Shown here: positions 35,667 through 43,255 of the stretch, piece by piece | Numbering within the stretch: the first letter of the stretch is position 1 | How the letters are laid out: each line of letters starts with the position of its first letter | Assembly (NCBI GenBank): GCA_027621915.1 | Contig: JAQCAD010000018.1 | Span: 1 to 57,441 of the forward strand | Direction: 5' to 3' | DNA length: 57,441 nt | Source: Pseudomonadota bacterium | Lineage (GTDB): Bacteria; Pseudomonadota; Gammaproteobacteria; Steroidobacterales; Woeseiaceae | Program-made: the position numbers and the translations under genes | The notes under the pieces: generated by a model | The model's database searches: none | Told to the model about the DNA's origin: nothing | Seen by the model: only the letters and a program-made list of their open reading frames with translations

Positions 35667-36320
35667 CTACGGATTGGCAATGTTGTCAGGGGTTATGCCT
35701 TCACGTTCGAGGCACGCCCATGTCGCTTCTCTCGCAAATGTACGTTCCGCAACTGCACGCCAGTTTGGCATGTCAGCGACGTGTGGCACGATATCTTCGC
35801 GTTGACACCAGATCCAGAAAACGAGCAGGTACGGATCAACAACGCTGTAGCTGTCTCCAAGGGCCCAGGTTTTTCCCGTGAGACGACGGTCGACCTCGAG
35901 CAGCGTCTTGCGGAGATTAGGTATGCCGAGCTCAAGAAGCTGCGGAAACAGTGCGGGGTCCCTGATCAGGTACTGTGGTTTGAACAAGGGTCGAAATGCG
36001 ATATGCACGGTCGCAGTCAGGAAATTCATCCATTCATGTGCCCTGGCGCGTGCAAGGGGATTGTCGCGCGGAAGAAGATTGACGGTTGTGCTGTCGCCGA
36101 CATAGCTAAGAATAGCCTGCGCTTCGGTTAGCACCTCATTGTCGATTTTCAGCGCGGGAATTTTACCCCATGGATTCACCCGCAGATATTCTTCCGTCAG
36201 GTGTTGCCCCTCGCGGATTTTGACAATGTTGACGTCGTACGGCAGCCCTGATTCCTCCAGAGCAATGTGGCAGGCCAGCGAGCAGGCCCTGGGACTCGCG
36301 AATAGTGTCAGTTGTGGCAA
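35667..36320 (-). CDS. Glutathione S-transferase family protein
   Basis: This 217-residue protein has the thioredoxin-like N-terminal domain with FASPRACSLACHIALEE (about 7-23, Cys13 resembling the beta-class cysteine), NPWGKIPAL (cis-Pro region) and LTEAQAILSYVGD (glutathione-binding E-A-Q), then an all-helical C-terminal domain. It conjugates or reduces with glutathione. The tight link to the downstream ring-cleavage dioxygenase suggests a shared substrate chain, as in some lignin or aromatic pathways, but that is inference. It is the first gene of the pair and divergent from ridA. Confidence 0.88.
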   Translation of the reverse strand: MPQLTLFASPRACSLACHIALEESGLPYDVNIVKIREGQHLTEEYLRVNPWGKIPALKIDNEVLTEAQAILSYVGDSTTVNLLPRDNPLARARAHEWMNFLTATVHIAFRPLFKPQYLIRDPALFPQLLELGIPNLRKTLLEVDRRLTGKTWALGDSYSVVDPYLLVFWIWCQREDIVPHVADMPNWRAVAERTFAREATWACLEREGITPDNIANP

Positions 36321-36515
36321 TGATCTCTCCTGAAAATACCGGTGGTCAATCTGCCACGGAGACTGGCTCAGTTACAACTGCAATTGAAGTTTCGCCGGCC
36401 GCAGATATCGGCAGGCGCAACGATAACCGCTTGCAACTTGAATCCGAATTTCGTATGTCTTCTACTCTCGAATCGGAAATGCTTTGACGATAAAAACAGA
36501 GGAACGGTGAAAACG

Positions 36516-37007
36516 ATGAACAAAACCAGAAAACTGATTCGATTCTTTCCGGCAGCATTGCTTGCCTTGTCTCTGACGGTGAACGCCGCAGAATTTGAAA
36601 AAGGCGAAGATGGTGGAATTCTGATTCCGGCGAATGCCGAAATGTTGCTTTACTCAGGCTCAATCAACTTCGCGATGCCCGAGGGTTGCGGCTTTCGCGA
36701 TGCCGGCAAATCAGAGTGTCCGTCGGGCGATATGGAGGCACAGGGCACTGCGATTCTCGACGGCTTCAGAGCGAAACTCGAAGCGCGAGGCTGGTCAATG
36801 GAAAATGTCGTAAGGGTTAACGTCTACGGCGTCGCCGGAGAAGACGGCGTGCTCGACTTCGAAGGATTCAACACCGCTTTTGCAAAATTCTTCAGCCGGG
36901 AAGACGGCGGCTGGTATCCGGCGCGAACCTTCGTCGAGGTCGCCGCGCTTTTTCGACCGGAGCTTCTCGTCGAGGTCGAGATACTGGCGGTGAAAATCAA
37001 GGATTAG
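36516..37007 (+). CDS. Exported RidA/YjgF-family protein
   Basis: The 163-residue product combines a signal peptide (about 1-21, TVNAA) with a RidA domain: ENVVRVNVYGV, FSREDG and YPARTFVEVAALFRPELLVEVEILAVK-type ending. PART contains the conserved Arg that holds the carboxylate of enamine substrates in active RidA. Most RidA proteins are cytoplasmic, so export is odd. Two extra cysteines (CGFRDAGKSEC) could form a disulphide in the periplasm. The alternative start is GTG 36507 (AGAGGAAC just upstream). It lies 49 bases before the DUF4159 gene. Confidence 0.8.
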   Translation: MNKTRKLIRFFPAALLALSLTVNAAEFEKGEDGGILIPANAEMLLYSGSINFAMPEGCGFRDAGKSECPSGDMEAQGTAILDGFRAKLEARGWSMENVVRVNVYGVAGEDGVLDFEGFNTAFAKFFSREDGGWYPARTFVEVAALFRPELLVEVEILAVKIKD

Positions 37008-37056
37008 CGAGTGGTAGCATACGACCGTGGCTGCAGGTTGCAGCCAGGGCGTGCAC

Positions 37057-37791
37057 ATGCGACTCATTCTATTGGTGACATTGCTGGCATCACCGGTTCA
37101 GGCGGGGCTTGCGGAAGGTCCCGAAGCTGAGTTTCACATGGCGCGCCTGGTTTATGCGAGCAACCAGGGGCAGCGCGCCTGGCGACCGTGGTGGGCTATC
37201 GACTATCCGGAAGCCGAGTTCCATCTGACGCGTGGCCTTGCCCGGCTGACCAGCCTGAGCGTGGCTGACGATAGCCGGCACCTCAGTCTGACTGACGAGC
37301 AAATCTTTGACTACCCATGGCTGTTTGCTCAACAGGCCGGGCGTTGGCATCTTGACGACGGCGAGGTATCGCGGCTGGGCGAATATATTGCACGCGGCGG
37401 ATTTCTCGTTATCGACGATTTTCACGGCGAGTATGACTGGCAGGTCATGAGTGACGCGATGCGGCGCGCATTTCCGGACTGGCCGATTGAGCCGCTGCCC
37501 GAAGATCACGCGTTAATGAATGTGCTTTACGATCTTGATCAGGACACCCAGATTCCGGGGCGCCGTCATCTGTACCGCGCGGCCAGTGGCGAGATCGGGG
37601 CGCAGATGTACGGGACGGCGAAGTGGCATGGCATCCACGATGATGAGGGCAGGCTGGTCGTCGCCATCAACTTCAATATGGACATGGGTGACGCGTGGGA
37701 GCACGCCGATGATCCGGTCTACCCTGTGCCGATGACTTCGCTCGCGTATCGCTTTGCCGTTAACTATGTCATTTACGCTATGACGCACTAG
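37057..37791 (+). CDS. DUF4159 protein (paralogue 1), secreted
   Basis: The 244-residue product has a signal peptide (about 1-20) and a DUF4159 domain: FHMARLVYAS, WWAIDYPEAEFHLTRGLARLT, GGFLVIDDFHGEYDW, YDLDQ, GIHDDEGRLVVAINFNMDMG. The domain resembles the GATase1-like/ThuA fold but lacks an obvious nucleophile Cys. It is clearly paralogous to the protein at 39312 (same motifs in the same order and the same ending, YVIYAMTH versus YLIYAMTH). AGGG lies nine bases before ATG 37057. Its 3' end overlaps the convergent CPBP gene by 14 bases. Confidence 0.85.
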   Translation: MRLILLVTLLASPVQAGLAEGPEAEFHMARLVYASNQGQRAWRPWWAIDYPEAEFHLTRGLARLTSLSVADDSRHLSLTDEQIFDYPWLFAQQAGRWHLDDGEVSRLGEYIARGGFLVIDDFHGEYDWQVMSDAMRRAFPDWPIEPLPEDHALMNVLYDLDQDTQIPGRRHLYRAASGEIGAQMYGTAKWHGIHDDEGRLVVAINFNMDMGDAWEHADDPVYPVPMTSLAYRFAVNYVIYAMTH

Positions 37792-38530
37792 AGGCAATCG
37801 GCGCATTGTTTCGATTTGCCGCTGGCGACTCGTTATCGCTGCGGCGAATGACGTCGAAGGCAAGCCGGCCCTGCAAAACGTCGACTGCAGCGTGCAGCAC
37901 CATCGGCAGCCATAGAGATCCGGTCACCAGGTACAGGCCGACAAAAGCGGCACCGACCAGCGTGATTTTCGGCAGGTTATTGACGCCCTGGTATGCGTGG
38001 GCGAGGCCGAATCCGATTGCGCTGATCAGCGCAGCAGACCAAAGCGGCAGGAACTGGCTGAAGTACCAGATCATGAAGCCGCGCCAGAGCGTTTCTTCGA
38101 CTATGCCTGCAGTCAGCGCGACACCATAAAAACGACCGAGTTCGTTTCCGTTCCTTGGAATGACGATTTCCAGGTTGCCAAGGTGTGCGCGTGCATCGCG
38201 AATTTCCGGCATGCCAGCCGCCGAGACCCGCCGAAGCTGCATCACCAGCAATAAAATGGCTGCAACGGTAAGGCCTGCTCCGACCATCAAACCCGTATCA
38301 ATCGTGAACCCGAAACCCAGCGTGGACCAATCGCGCCCCTGTGACCGCCAAAGCACAATTGCGATCAGGAAAAGAATCCAGTGCCCGGTGACGGTCGCCA
38401 CGTAGAGCTTGGTACGATCAACGACCTCGCCGGCCAGAACGCGGCGCACCAGGCGGTTGAAACTGACGTATCCGGCAAAGGGATAAACGACAGCAAGGAT
38501 AATGACGAAGAGATGGTCTGCGAAGTGCAT
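37778..38530 (-). CDS. CPBP-family intramembrane metalloprotease
   Basis: This 250-residue polytopic protein has about seven hydrophobic helices and the Rce1/CPBP motifs EETLWRGF (about 143-150) and FGLAHAYQG (His in the next helix); a third conserved region near KITLVGAAFVG precedes a final His in VLHAAVDV. Such proteins cleave or process peptides and prenylated or signal proteins within the membrane. GGAA lies six bases before ATG 38530. The gene diverges from the winged-helix regulator across a perfect palindrome, which suggests the regulator controls both. Confidence 0.87.
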   Translation of the reverse strand: MHFADHLFVIILAVVYPFAGYVSFNRLVRRVLAGEVVDRTKLYVATVTGHWILFLIAIVLWRSQGRDWSTLGFGFTIDTGLMVGAGLTVAAILLLVMQLRRVSAAGMPEIRDARAHLGNLEIVIPRNGNELGRFYGVALTAGIVEETLWRGFMIWYFSQFLPLWSAALISAIGFGLAHAYQGVNNLPKITLVGAAFVGLYLVTGSLWLPMVLHAAVDVLQGRLAFDVIRRSDNESPAANRNNAPIASSAS

Positions 38531-38532
38531 GA

Positions 38533-38561
38533 TTGTTTCCGGGAAGCTGAATATTTATAAT
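38533..38561 (+). promoter_or_regulatory. Candidate sigma-70 promoter of the winged-helix regulator gene
   Basis: A perfect TATAAT (38556-38561) is preceded at 17 bases by TTGTTT (38533-38538), which matches the -35 consensus in only its first three bases. The -10 box overlaps the left end of the palindrome at 38559-38590. The opposite strand carries TATAAA (38552-38557) in a place that suits the CPBP gene. Confidence 0.5.
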
Positions 38562-38590
38562 AACGTGAATAAAAGTTTATTCACGTTATT
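38559..38590. promoter_or_regulatory. Perfect 15+15 bp palindrome, probable operator
   Basis: AATAACGTGAATAAA (38559-38573) and TTTATTCACGTTATT (38576-38590) are exact inverted copies with a two-base centre (AG). It lies between the divergent CPBP protease and winged-helix regulator genes, overlaps -10-like boxes on both strands, and is AT-rich in a GC-rich neighbourhood. Size and symmetry suit a dimeric ArsR-type repressor acting on itself and on the protease. No T-run on either side suggests a terminator. Confidence 0.75.
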
Positions 38591-38641
38591 GTGAACAGTC
38601 AATCGAATTCGAATAAACCAATAAACTCAAGGTATTACCTG

Positions 38642-39217
38642 ATGGAAACCTACGTCGTCAAACGGATTGAACAAGCGAAACTCCTGACTGATCCGTTCAA
38701 GCTCAGGCTTATCGAGGCCTTCGCCGGCGCGCCAACCACGACCAAGCAGGTGGCGGACAAAATGGGTGAAAAGGCCCCGCGACTTTATCGCCATGTCGAC
38801 GCGCTGGTCGATCAGGGGCTCCTGGAACTCATTGAGGAGCGGCCAAAGCGGGGCACGATAGAGCGTTACTACAAAACGGTCGCCGATCGATTCGAAGTTG
38901 ACCCCGAGCTTTTCTCGCCATCGTCCGGCCTTGGCGATGAGGCAATGGACATGGTCAGGTCAGTCTTCCGCGATACGGAATCTGACCTCGCCAGCCTGTT
39001 CCGGGAAATCAGCGACGGCGCGTCAGACCGGGACAGTATGCCAATGGTGATGAAATTCGCGATACGCGGCACGAGCAGCGATATTGCCGGGTTTCGCAGG
39101 AAACTGGATGCATTGATTGAAGAAAGCGAGGGAATGTCTGAAAAAGGAGAGGACGCACCGGGCAGCGCGTCCTACTCCGGATTACTCGCGTTCTATCCGC
39201 GACCCGCTAATAGCTAG
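38642..39217 (+). CDS. ArsR-like winged-helix transcription regulator
   Basis: This 191-residue protein has a winged-helix domain at about 12-78: LLTDPFKLRLIEAF, TTKQVADKMGEKAPRLYRHV (recognition helix) and GLLELIEERPKRGTIERYY (wing), followed by a helical C-terminal half that probably dimerises or binds a ligand. No metal-binding Cys pair is seen. The start is ATG 38642, with AAGG nine bases upstream; the GTG at 38591 directly abuts the palindrome and would leave no ribosome binding site. The gene sits between two DUF4159 paralogues and diverges from the CPBP protease. Confidence 0.85.
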   Translation: METYVVKRIEQAKLLTDPFKLRLIEAFAGAPTTTKQVADKMGEKAPRLYRHVDALVDQGLLELIEERPKRGTIERYYKTVADRFEVDPELFSPSSGLGDEAMDMVRSVFRDTESDLASLFREISDGASDRDSMPMVMKFAIRGTSSDIAGFRRKLDALIEESEGMSEKGEDAPGSASYSGLLAFYPRPANS

Positions 39218-39311
39218 CAGCGGCAGGATTCATCTGGAACAAATCCGATTGAATTTATCTACGCGCTTTGAGGTCTGTAGTATAGCCGGAATCAGTCAGG
39301 AACCCGTAAGA

Positions 39312-40106
39312 ATGCCCAAAGCTGCCAGGATGGCATGGATAGCGTTCGCACTGTCATTGGTGACGGTGAACGTCTGGGCGCAAGCGATCGATTCAGATAC
39401 CGACGCCAGTGTGCGCCGCGAACGCGATGCCGAAGGCGAGTTCCAGTTCGTCCGCCTTGCCTATTCGTCAAACAGTTACGGCCGGCGCGGCGGTGGATGG
39501 GGCGGGCGCCAGCGGTGGCAGACCGACTGGCCGGATGCGGAACATCACTTTTCCCGTGGCATTGGCCGGCTCACGCGAGTTGCAGTTGCAGACCAGGGTC
39601 GAATCCTGACGCCAATGGACGATGAGATTTACGACTTTCCCTGGATTTATGCAGTTGAAGTTGGCTACTGGTATCTGGATGGCCAGGAAGCGTCACGCAT
39701 TCGCGACTATCTGCTGCGCGGCGGGTTTCTGATGGTTGATGATTTCCACGGCACCTGGGAGTGGGCGGCGTTCGTTGCATCAATGGAGCGAGTGTTTCCC
39801 GACAGGCCGATTGTCGACATTCCCGAAAGTGATGAAGCTTTTCACGTTATCTACGATCTGGATCAGCGCATTCAAATTCCGTCGCGTCAGTTTATCTACT
39901 CCGGTGTTACCTGGGAGCAGGACGGTTACACACCACATTGGCGTGGCATTTATGACGATGAAGGGCGATTGATGGTCGCCATTAATTTCAACATGGATAT
40001 CGGCGACGCATGGGAACACGCTGACTGGCCGGACTATCCGGAAAACATGACAGCACTGGCCTATCGTTTTGGCATTAACTATCTCATTTATGCGATGACA
40101 CACTGA
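39312..40106 (+). CDS. DUF4159 protein (paralogue 2), first gene of the MoxR/vWA cluster
   Basis: The 264-residue product has a signal peptide (about 1-23, VWAQ), a Gly/Arg-rich insert (GRRGGGWGGRQRW), then the DUF4159 domain with DWPDAEHHFSRGIGRLT, GGFLMVDDFHGTWEW, YDLDQ and NFNMDIGDAWEHADW. It parallels the protein at 37057 through its length, apart from the Gly/Arg insert and a longer N-terminus. The ATG at 39312 is chosen for the signal peptide; the frame is open back to 39117 but overlaps the regulator gene. The TTG-started vWA gene begins 12 bases after its stop. Confidence 0.87.
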   Translation: MPKAARMAWIAFALSLVTVNVWAQAIDSDTDASVRRERDAEGEFQFVRLAYSSNSYGRRGGGWGGRQRWQTDWPDAEHHFSRGIGRLTRVAVADQGRILTPMDDEIYDFPWIYAVEVGYWYLDGQEASRIRDYLLRGGFLMVDDFHGTWEWAAFVASMERVFPDRPIVDIPESDEAFHVIYDLDQRIQIPSRQFIYSGVTWEQDGYTPHWRGIYDDEGRLMVAINFNMDIGDAWEHADWPDYPENMTALAYRFGINYLIYAMTH

Positions 40107-40118
40107 TGAGTCTGACCG

Positions 40119-42353
40119 TTGTTTGAGCTGCTGTTCAAATACGTTCGCGAGGACTACGCCCGAAGCGAGCTGATATTTGCCGGCGACTGGCCACAATGGT
40201 TGCTCTATGCGATTTCGATTTTCGGTATTGCGGCCATTGGTGCAGGCATCGCTTTTCGTCGGCGCGATGTGGCAGCGTATCGACTGATCGCCATTGGCTT
40301 GCTGCAAACAACAATGCTGGCGGTAGTCGTGCTTCTGATATCGCAGCCAACGCTTACCGCGCAAAAAATCCGCGAGGGTGAAAACACGGTGGCGCTGGTA
40401 CTGGATCGATCATCGAGCATGGCCTATGGCGTGCCTGAATCCCGTTTCCAGGTCGCAATGAAAAGCCTGGCGAGTATCGTTGAAGACGAAGATGCGCCGA
40501 AATTCTCGGTTCGCCACTATGAGTTCGGTGCATCCGCTGACCTCGTAGATTCTTTCATCGCGACGTCTCCTGCGGATACCGCAACATCGATCGCCGATTC
40601 TTTGCGCGTTATTCTCGAGGAGGCGCGTTTTAATCCACTTGCCGCCATCATCCTCAGTTCCGATGGTGCGGACACGAGTGGCGGCGTGGATGCCGATGAG
40701 CTCGCCGAAATAGCGGCGTTCGGCGTGCCGGTCCATACGATTGGAGTAGGTCGCAGCGAAATTGCGGACGATGTGGAACTGACGGATGTAACGATGCCGG
40801 CTCGGGCGCTCCCGGGATCGACAGTCTCCGCACGCGTCACGATTCAGCATGACAGGGCCGCCAGCACGCGGGTCAAAGTCTATGACGGAGATGAACTTCT
40901 TCAATTGGTTCCGGTTGAACTGGGTCCCGACGTCAACTCAACCACCGCGTGGATAGAAATCACCCTTGATGCAGCGGGCTCGCATCAACTTCGGTTCAGC
41001 GTGGATGGTGAGGCTACGGAAGACGAGTTGCGCAACAATACGCGATCTACACTCATCGATATCGCAGATCAGCAATACCGGGTGTTCTATTACGAAGGAG
41101 AGCCTCGCTGGGAGTACAAATTTATCCGGCGGGCTGTCGGCAATGACAAAGATCTCAGCATCGCAACCCTGCTCCGAGTCAGTCCGAACAAGTATTATCG
41201 GCAGGGCATCGACTCGCCGGAACAATTGCAGGACGGCTTTCCTGCCACGCGTGACCAGCTGTTCATTTACGATGCGCTGATCATTGGCAGCGTAGAGGCA
41301 GCGTCGTTAACCACAGTGCAACAGGAAATGATCCGGGATTTCGTCAGCGAGCGCGGCGGCAGCCTGTTGATGCTGGCCGGTCCCAACGGGTTGGGTAACG
41401 GCGGTTGGGGGCAGTCGGCGATCGCCGACGTCCTGCCCGCCAGGTTGCCGGCGACAGGAATGGACTCGTTCCGCAGAAGGAAAGCGTCGGTGCTCCTGAC
41501 ACCGCAGGGGGCTGGAAACCAGATGCTCAGATTTTCAGCCAACGCTGACGAGAACCGCAAAGCCTGGGGCGAACTGCCGGAAATTGCCGACTATCAACTG
41601 ACGGGAAGCCTCAAGCCAGCCGCAATTACTCTGCTGAATGCCGCTACTGACGCAGGTCAGATTCCATTGTTGATTACACAAGCTTTCGGTCGGGGTCATG
41701 CCTATATACTCGCCTCCGGGGGAACGTGGCGCTGGCAGATGAGTCTGCCGCTCGAAGATCAGAAGCATGAAACCTTTTGGCGGCAATTGCTTCGTGAACT
41801 GGTGGCGAGCGCTCCGGAGAACGTGTCACTGGTTGCAACTGCGGAGTCAGGCGGTACCGACGTCATGCTCCGTGCCGAATTTCGTGACGATGCATACACG
41901 CCAATCGATGATATCGGTGTAACTGCTGTTGCATCTCACGAAGGTGGCGAAACATTTTCGATCGCAATGCAACCGGCCGCGGACGAGTCCGGCGTATTTA
42001 TCGGTACGCTGAGGCCACCTCAGGCCGGTACCTGGTATTTCGAAGCGGTGGCCCTGCGAAACAATGAACCGGTTGCAATCAGCCGCACCAGTATTCTTCA
42101 TGAATCAGGACAGGCTGAGCACTTCGGATTCCGCCAGAACGCGGGCCTGCTGCGGAGATTATCCGAAGTGACCGGCGGTCAGTATTTCGATGCCGATGAT
42201 CTTTCAGCACTGCCGGATTTGCTTCGCTATTCCAGTTCCGGCATCACTGAAACCGAGTATCGGGCGATCTGGGACGCGCCCGCAGTATTCATTCTGTTGT
42301 TTCTACTTAAGTCGAGCGAGTGGTTATTGCGACGTCGGTGGAGTTCGATATGA
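40119..42353 (+). CDS. Membrane protein with vWA domain and amidotransferase-like domain
   Basis: This 744-residue protein has two N-terminal helices (about 25-43 and 55-77), a vWA domain starting ALVLDRSSSM (DxSxS metal site, about 92-101), a beta segment, a GATase1-like region (YYEGEPRWEYKFIRRA, then FVSERGGSLLMLAGPNGLG), a C-terminal beta domain and a last helix. No catalytic Cys-His-Glu triad is evident. The start is TTG 40119: an in-frame stop at 40113-40115 excludes anything longer. The next gene overlaps its stop (ATGA). Large vWA proteins next to MoxR are thought to be substrates or adaptors of the ATPase. Confidence 0.8.
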   Translation: MFELLFKYVREDYARSELIFAGDWPQWLLYAISIFGIAAIGAGIAFRRRDVAAYRLIAIGLLQTTMLAVVVLLISQPTLTAQKIREGENTVALVLDRSSSMAYGVPESRFQVAMKSLASIVEDEDAPKFSVRHYEFGASADLVDSFIATSPADTATSIADSLRVILEEARFNPLAAIILSSDGADTSGGVDADELAEIAAFGVPVHTIGVGRSEIADDVELTDVTMPARALPGSTVSARVTIQHDRAASTRVKVYDGDELLQLVPVELGPDVNSTTAWIEITLDAAGSHQLRFSVDGEATEDELRNNTRSTLIDIADQQYRVFYYEGEPRWEYKFIRRAVGNDKDLSIATLLRVSPNKYYRQGIDSPEQLQDGFPATRDQLFIYDALIIGSVEAASLTTVQQEMIRDFVSERGGSLLMLAGPNGLGNGGWGQSAIADVLPARLPATGMDSFRRRKASVLLTPQGAGNQMLRFSANADENRKAWGELPEIADYQLTGSLKPAAITLLNAATDAGQIPLLITQAFGRGHAYILASGGTWRWQMSLPLEDQKHETFWRQLLRELVASAPENVSLVATAESGGTDVMLRAEFRDDAYTPIDDIGVTAVASHEGGETFSIAMQPAADESGVFIGTLRPPQAGTWYFEAVALRNNEPVAISRTSILHESGQAEHFGFRQNAGLLRRLSEVTGGQYFDADDLSALPDLLRYSSSGITETEYRAIWDAPAVFILLFLLKSSEWLLRRRWSSI

Positions 42354-43255
42354 GCCGGCGAAAAATTCTCACAGCTATTTTATGCATGATGCCAGCGCTC
42401 GCAGCGGCCGAGATGCATGTTGTCATTCTGGAAGGCCGGGGTGGAGAAGATCGCTATACGGAACAATTCGCTGCACAGGTTGCGTCAATAGAGATCGCCG
42501 CCAGCGCGCTGACAACGAAAGACCGTATCCATGTTTTTCGAAACGGCGATTACTCTCGACAATCGGTAATCGATTTTTTTGTGTCGCTTGAAGAACAGAT
42601 GCTGGCGGGGGACAGGTTGGCGTTTTACCTGATCGGGCATGGCAGCTATGACGAGCACGAGTACAAATTCAATATCGTCGGAGCCGATCTTACAGATACC
42701 GACTTGGCGGAAATGCTGGCCGGCCTGCCCGCAAGTCACCAGTTAATAGTCAATACAAGCAGTTCCAGCGGCGCGATCGTGGATTCGCTGCGACGGGATG
42801 ATCGCACGTTGATTCTCGCGACCAGGAGCGGGGTTGAACGGCACGCCACGAGATTTGGTAGTTATTTTTCGGCAGCCCTGTCCAGCGACAGCGCCGACCT
42901 CGACAAGAATCGCATCGTTACAGCCGAAGAAGCGTTTCGATTCGCCGAAAGGCAGGTGGCCGATTACTTTGAGCGCAATGGCCAGCTGGCGACCGAACAC
43001 CCCCGCATCGATGGCGGACAGGCGCCGCGGTTCGGGCTTGCGCGCCTGGGAGGTCAAGCGCCGGCTCAAAGCGATGCCGAATTGCGTCGGCTTGTTGCCT
43101 CGCGAGATGACCTGAATTCGGAAATTGAGGAATTGCGCCTGCGTCGGGAATCGATGACCGCGAATGCCTACCAGGCGGAACTCCTCGATAAGATGTTGCG
43201 TCTTGCAACTGTTGAAGACCGGATAGAACAACGCGAGCGGGAAATTGTCGAGTGA
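42350..43255 (+). CDS. Secreted caspase/legumain-fold protein with Ser at the nucleophile position
   Basis: The 301-residue product has a signal peptide (1-20) and a caspase/legumain-like (clan CD) domain: LAFYLIGHGSYDEHEY (His97 in GHG), the DLTDTDLAEML helix, and LIVNTSSSSGAIVDSL (132-147), where clan CD peptidases have a Cys before the SG; here it is Ser138. The mature domain has no cysteine at all. ADLDKNRIVTAEEAFRFAE follows, and the C-terminus (about 235-300) is coiled coil. It could be a pseudoenzyme that binds peptides, or act through serine. The start overlaps the preceding stop by four bases, and its stop overlaps the next start (GTGA). Confidence 0.72.
   Translation: MSRRKILTAILCMMPALAAAEMHVVILEGRGGEDRYTEQFAAQVASIEIAASALTTKDRIHVFRNGDYSRQSVIDFFVSLEEQMLAGDRLAFYLIGHGSYDEHEYKFNIVGADLTDTDLAEMLAGLPASHQLIVNTSSSSGAIVDSLRRDDRTLILATRSGVERHATRFGSYFSAALSSDSADLDKNRIVTAEEAFRFAERQVADYFERNGQLATEHPRIDGGQAPRFGLARLGGQAPAQSDAELRRLVASRDDLNSEIEELRLRRESMTANAYQAELLDKMLRLATVEDRIEQREREIVE

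Noticed and set aside
36342-36515. 58-codon extension upstream of the RidA-family gene
   Set aside because: The sequence is unlike RidA and would bury the signal peptide; short starts with purine-rich sites are available at 36507 and 36516.
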